Source: Tetracentron sinense (Eukaryota > Streptophyta > Magnoliopsida > Trochodendrales > Trochodendraceae). From it: a DNA stretch of 64,000 nucleotides. Shown piece by piece: positions 59,455 to 64,000 of this stretch; the stretch's first letter is position 1; each line of letters begins with the position of its first letter. Both the position numbers and the translations under genes were made by a program. A model generated the notes under the pieces. It worked only from the letters and a program-made list of their open reading frames with translations, was not told the origin of the DNA and did not search any database. The stretch lies in the NCBI GenBank assembly GCA_015143295.1, contig CM026573.1:5754434-5818433 (forward strand), in the 5' to 3' direction.

Positions 59455-60001
59455 GGAGCGGAGCCGGGATTTCTAGTTTTGGGGGGGGGTGATTTGAAAA
59501 TGGCAGTAATTGTTGATGGATTTTGTGGAAAATGATTAGGCGAGTACGAAATATTCATGGTCTGGGGAATGGGGCATAGCCCCCGAAATTATTATTATTT
59601 TTATGAGGGAAGTAAAATACCACAAAGTCTACAACCCAATATTACAATCTACAATCTCAGCTACAAGCCTGGAATCCCATTTAAAAAAATCTCTGATTCC
59701 CAAGAAACAATTTTTATGCCCCAGTTCTCCATTAATATCAAAAATTACCATTTACCAACAGAGAGAGAGAGAGAGAGAGACGCTGAGACCTGAGAGCAAT
59801 GAGAGAGACATACCTCACCTGAGTGTCGACGGTTGGCAGTCGACAGTCAACCGGATAAGAAACGATGCCCGAAGTCGAAAGACAAGATGAGGAAGAAGGG
59901 GTTTGGCTCAGACTTCAATCTCGAGCCATAGCCCCTAAACCCTGTTCTCAACTTAAATTAGAAAAAAAAACTTTCATAAGTTGCCCCCCAGGCTCCGCCC
60001 C
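59455..60001. mobile_element. MITE-like element with GGCGGAGCC ends
   Basis: Left end GGAGCGGAGCCGGGATTTC faces right end GGCTCCGCCCCTG, whose reverse complement is CAGGGGCGGAGCC. Contains (GA)n at 59760-59780. No target duplication identified. It directly precedes the hAT element. Confidence 0.45.
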
Positions 60002-60629
60002 TGTTGTCACGAGCCCCAGTGAAGTCAAAGCGTCGCCTAGGCGACCGCCTAGTCGTTTTGGAGGGGTAACCGCTTGGGCGGGAGCTTAGTCGGTCGTGGG
60101 TACTTAGTGCGGTCGACTGGGCGACGACCTATACGCCTAGTCGTTTCGGTTTGGGCGTCGCCTGGCTCGTCAAACCAAAACAACTGTTTTGTTTGAGGCT
60201 TATATACCATATACAACCCAAACTAATGAATTATCAAAACAAACTAAAAAAATTAAAAATTAATATACTTAATTAATTTACTTACTCACTAATTAGGTTT
60301 TAGATATAAATTACTCTTTCTATATTCTTTTTAGGGCTTTTTTTTGTTTAAGGAAAAATAAAAACCCAAACGGCAGAACCGAAGAAGAAGAAGAAGAAAA
60401 AGGGGAAGAAAGGGAAGAAAAATAAAAACCCAAACGGCAGAACCGAAGAAGAAGAACCAGAAGAAGAAGAAGAAAAAAGAAGAAGAAGAAGAAAGGGAAG
60501 AAAAGGGGTACCGATTTGTCCCTCTTGCAGTCTGCTCCCTCTTGCGGTTTGCCAAAAGATCTACCATCCCACCCTCTTCCGCACTCTTTCGGTATGCTCT
60601 CCTTCGTGTTCAGTGTAGCATTCTTGCTT

Positions 60630-60679
<50 letters not shown>

Positions 60680-61087
60680 TTATTTTGTTTTCCTAATAAA
60701 TATAAACTCTGCTTTTGGGGTTTTGTTAGCCCCAGTTGCACGTCTTCCATAGGCGCAACTTGGTGGCTTAAATGTCACTGGTTTTTTTTTTTTATATATT
60801 AAAAAATCAAACATGTCCACGTGTTATGACTTTCCTTGCGTCTCTGGAAACCTTTGGAGTGAATGCGACTGGAGATAGCACTCTCCTTTTAACCTTTTGA
60901 GATAACATCTCCACATGGACCCACACTGTGTCCCCTTTTTAATTTTTTTTTTCCCAGATTCTGTCAATTTCACAGCCAACTGTGTTCCCTTGTTTTAGAT
61001 GGACCCGTGCCCCTTTTCTTTTGACGGACCCACTGTATCCCTTGTGTAGAGCTGGCTTGCAATCAATTGCATGCTGTTAAGACTTAA

Positions 61088-61174
61088 GAGAGATCAGTTC
61101 ACAATCAATTGCGATTGAACTCAATTGTGATTGAACTCTCTGAATTCAATCACAATTGATTGTGAATTGATCTC
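61088..61174. repeat. Fold-back in the hAT 5' region
   Basis: GATCAGTTCACAATCAATTG and on faces CAATTGATTGTGAATTGATC, with arms of about 32 bases and few mismatches. A third copy of the GTGATTGAACTC word lies in the loop. Confidence 0.75.
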
Positions 61175-61547
61175 TATTAGAAATGTGAACTCATCTCTGT
61201 TAGAGTCTTAGAGATCGCCCCTGGTCCCACTGCATCCATTATTTTGGTATTATTTTATGCTAATAAAAATTATTTCTCACTTTTTCATCCTCTTATGGGA
61301 CTGCTTTCTAATGACTAGTGCTTTCACTGCTTTGGTTGTTGCATTCTTTGCATTGGTTGTTGCATAATTTTTCAATTATTTTATTATTGAAATTAATTAT
61401 TTATTATTTATTATTGAAATTATTTAAGACAGTATAACAATAGAACAATATTTAAAATTAAAATTATTTATTATTTATTAGTTGATATATTTCAATTATT
61501 CAAATGTTTATCTAATATTGACTTTGTTATTAGATCATTCCCGAAAG

Positions 61548-64000
61548 ATGACGTCTGAATCTATAGCTTTTCAAGTGAAATCAAAAGACATAGGGTGGAA
61601 GTATACTTACTTGAAAGACCCAAAGGAAAAAAATGCAGTTACCTGTAATTTTTGTCACACCACTTACAAGGGTGGCATCTACCGAATAAAGATACATCTT
61701 GCTCAATTTGGCGGGAATGTAATCAAATGTGATAAATGTCCAGAAGCCGTAAGGGATGAGATTCGAGCTTATCTAGCTAAAAATAAGAAGAATGCAAGTG
61801 AAGTGGCTTCCTCCAAAATTGTAGAGCAAGAGGAAATTTATTTGGAAGAAGATAATGAAGAACCTGAAGCCGTAAATCTAAGAGAAGGTAGAGGGGCAAG
61901 GCCTCCTAAGAGGAATGGTCCAATGGATAGTTTTTTAATGCCAAATCCTGAGGATTACAAGAAAAAGAAAGTGAAGCAAACCACACTTGAGAGTGTAACT
62001 AAGAAGACCGAGCGAGAGAAAGTATGCCAATATATTGTACGTTGGCTCTATCAAGCAGGGATTCCATTCAATACTCTGCGGTTAAAGAGCTTCAAGACAA
62101 TGGTTGAAGCAATTGGTCAATTTGGACCTGGAATGAAGGCACCAAGTTATCATGAGGCGAGGGTGCCATTGCTTAAGAAAAAGGTTGCATACACCAATGA
62201 ATTATTGCAACCTATTAGAGAGTCATGGGGTATCTCTGGTTGCAGTATTATGTCTGACGGTTGGACAGATAGGAGGAATAGAACTTTGATAAATTTTTTA
62301 GTGAATAGTCCTTCTGGTACTGTTTTCTTGGAGTCTGTAGATGCTTCCTCGTATGCGAAGACTGGACAAAAACTTTTTGAGCTACTGGATTCATACGTAG
62401 AGAAAGTTGGCGAGCGAAATGTGGTACAAGTTATTACTGATAATGCTTCTACATATGTATTTGCTGGGAGATTATTGATGGAAAAGCGGCGTCATCTATA
62501 TTGGACACCTTGTGCGGCTCATTGTGTTGACTTAATGTTGGAGGACATTGGCGAACTTCCTAGAGTAAAAGGGTTATTGGAGAAAGCAATTAGTCTAAGT
62601 GGTTTCATATATAATCACGGGTTCGTATTGAATTTGATGAGAACTCACACTAAAAATAGTGATCTTATTCGCCCGGCAGTCACAAGATTTGCAACATCTT
62701 TTCTTACTTTACAAAGCATTTACAAGAAAAAAGATGCTTTAAGGAAAGTATTCACTTGTGATGAATGGAATAAATCCAAATGGCCTCGTGACGGGAAGGG
62801 GAAAAAGGCAATGGAGACTGTTTTATCTACTTCTTTTTGGAATGGCGTAATATATGCAATGAAGATCATAGCTCCACTTGTTCGTGTCCTAAGATTGGTT
62901 GACGGAGAGAAAAGACCCCATATGGGGTATATTTATGAGGCTATGGACAAAGCTAAGGAAGCAATCAAAGAAGCACTTGGTGGCCAAAGGAATGTGCGGA
63001 GGTAAGTAATTAATTTCATTATATAAGTAATAAGTTATGTTACTTTGATAGTAGATTCTTCAAAGTGTTCTATTGATATGATCAATTTAATTAATATAGG
63101 TACAAGCTGGTATGGGATATTGTTGATAAAAGATGGAATGCACAACTCCATCAACCTCTTCATGCAGCCGGATATTACCTCAATCCGGAGTTCTTTTATA
63201 AAAATAGACAGATTGGATCTTGTGAAGAGGTTATGTCAGGCTTGTACGATGTCATTGAGAGGCTAGTTCCGGAATTGGAGATACAAGAAAAGATAAGTAG
63301 AGAATTGATACAGTATAAGAATGCTGAAGGCATATTTGGGAGAACCATGGTGATCCGGCAAAGGGATACACTACCACCGGGTTATTACTCAATTAAAAAT
63401 TCAAATTTTTTATTTATGAAATTTTTAATAGTATGAAATGATGTTTTAATATATATATATATTTTTTATCATATAACTGAATGGTGGAGTAACTATGGGG
63501 CTTCAACTCCTTACTTACAAGCACTAGCTTGTCGAATCCTTAGCTTGACTTGCAGTGCAAGTGGTTGTGAGCGAAATTGGAGTGTATTTGAACATGTAAG
63601 TTGTTTTTATTTGTATAAGTGTTTCATTTTTCACTGTTTATAATTTACTTAATTTTTAGATTCTAATTTATGGTATAAATTTATGTTTTACAGATACATA
63701 CAAAAAAGAGAAACAGATTAGAGCAACAAAAGTTGAATGATTTGGTATATGTTCGTTATAATCAAAAATTGGTAGAGCGGTTCAAATCAAGGAATTCCTT
63801 AGACCCTATCACATTACGTGACATTGATGACTGTAATGAGTGGTTCATGGGAAGTATGCAAGAGCAACTAGTGCATGAGAATGATGATTTGACATGGAAC
63901 CAAGTTGCAGAGGCTTCTGGTGCAAATGAACGTTGTGAGAGGCCTACTAGGTCAAGATCACAAAGAGATGTTGATGATGAGCCACTGTTTGAGTCAGATG
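61548..64000 (+). CDS. BED-finger hAT transposase, 3' end beyond the window
   Basis: Exons are 61548-63001, 63100-63380, 63477-63595 and 63694 to beyond 64000. The ATG at 61548 (MTSESIAFQVKSKDIGWKY) was chosen over one 66 bases upstream because BED-hAT proteins start just before the DIGWKY block and an acceptor-like TTATTAG lies between. A BED zinc finger (Cys33, Cys36, His50, Cys63) is followed by the RNase-H-like DUF659 core with acidic residues in SDGWTD (Asp237) and TDNAST (Asp298), then the hAT dimerisation block WWSNYGASTPYLQALACRIL and SASGCERNWSVFEH, and an HTKKRNRLEQQKLNDLVYV tail. The third catalytic acid was not assigned. All frames are open. Intron 2 lacks a normal acceptor: AA precedes exon 3 at 63475-63476 where AG is expected, so this copy may be recently inactivated. 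Confidence 0.88.

Larger units (their letters stand above)
60017..64000 (+). mobile_element. CTAG-family hAT transposon with transposase, right end beyond the window
   Basis: The left terminus CAGTGAAGTCAAAGCGTCGC and the following CGCCTAGGCGACCGCCTAG array (60029-60165) match both ends of the 917-bp element at 56051. The putative left target duplication is ACGAGCCC (60009-60016), but its partner lies outside. The 5' region has a 62-bp tandem repeat with (GAA)n (about 60360-60480), a (TC)n tract (60630-60677) and a fold-back of CAATTG-containing arms (61088-61174). The transposase gene follows. Confidence 0.8.

Noticed and set aside
60331-60567. Ser/Phe-rich open frame on the minus strand
   Set aside because: Produced by (GAA)n and related repeats in the hAT 5' region.

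Overview
This is nuclear DNA of a flowering plant. The evidence is a plastid phosphoenolpyruvate/phosphate translocator, a BOR borate exporter and a DRM-type DNA methyltransferase, all with GT-AG introns, set among plant hAT, CACTA, LINE, SINE, Ty1-copia and long-LTR elements. Long introns (one of 7.6 kb), heavy TE load and AT-rich spacers fit a medium-to-large genome, probably a woody angiosperm. The sequence read by eye does not give the species.

Layout. 1-4.6 kb: SINE, a CACTA-like element and several short non-autonomous hAT-type elements, including a 953-bp TIR element that seems to carry a host-gene fragment. 4.8-17.0 kb (+): PPT gene, nine exons, intact, with several hAT-type elements inside introns 1 and 7. 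17-22 kb: spacer with LINE 3' tails. 22.0-27.0 kb (-): intact BOR gene, 13 coding exons (720 codons), with a leader reaching towards about 28.3 kb. 28.7-37.7 kb: MITEs and a 3.1-kb tandem duplication with no coding capacity. 40.4-45.0 kb: a solo LTR nested inside another solo LTR, each with a perfect 5-bp target duplication. 45-47.6 kb: SINEs and hAT-type repeats. 48.7-50.2 kb (-): the C-terminal exons of a DRM methyltransferase. 50.8-57.3 kb: nested LINE/LTR/LINE and a second LINE split by a hAT element. 58-59.2 kb (-): copia gag/PBS/LTR remnant. 60.0 kb to the end (+): a nearly complete BED-zinc-finger hAT transposon running off the window.

The three host genes are unrelated in function: plastid PEP import, boron export, and RNA-directed DNA methylation. 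The most interesting unexplained structure is in the repeats. At least five hAT-type families here share one design, with Ac-like or CA...TG ends, 8-bp target duplications, and two facing subterminal arrays. Each family builds those arrays from a different palindromic word: AGCT, GATC, CCGG, CTAG, or CGATA/TATCG. The CTAG family has its candidate autonomous partner in the same window. A similar palindrome array sits just upstream of a TATA box in three different LTRs.
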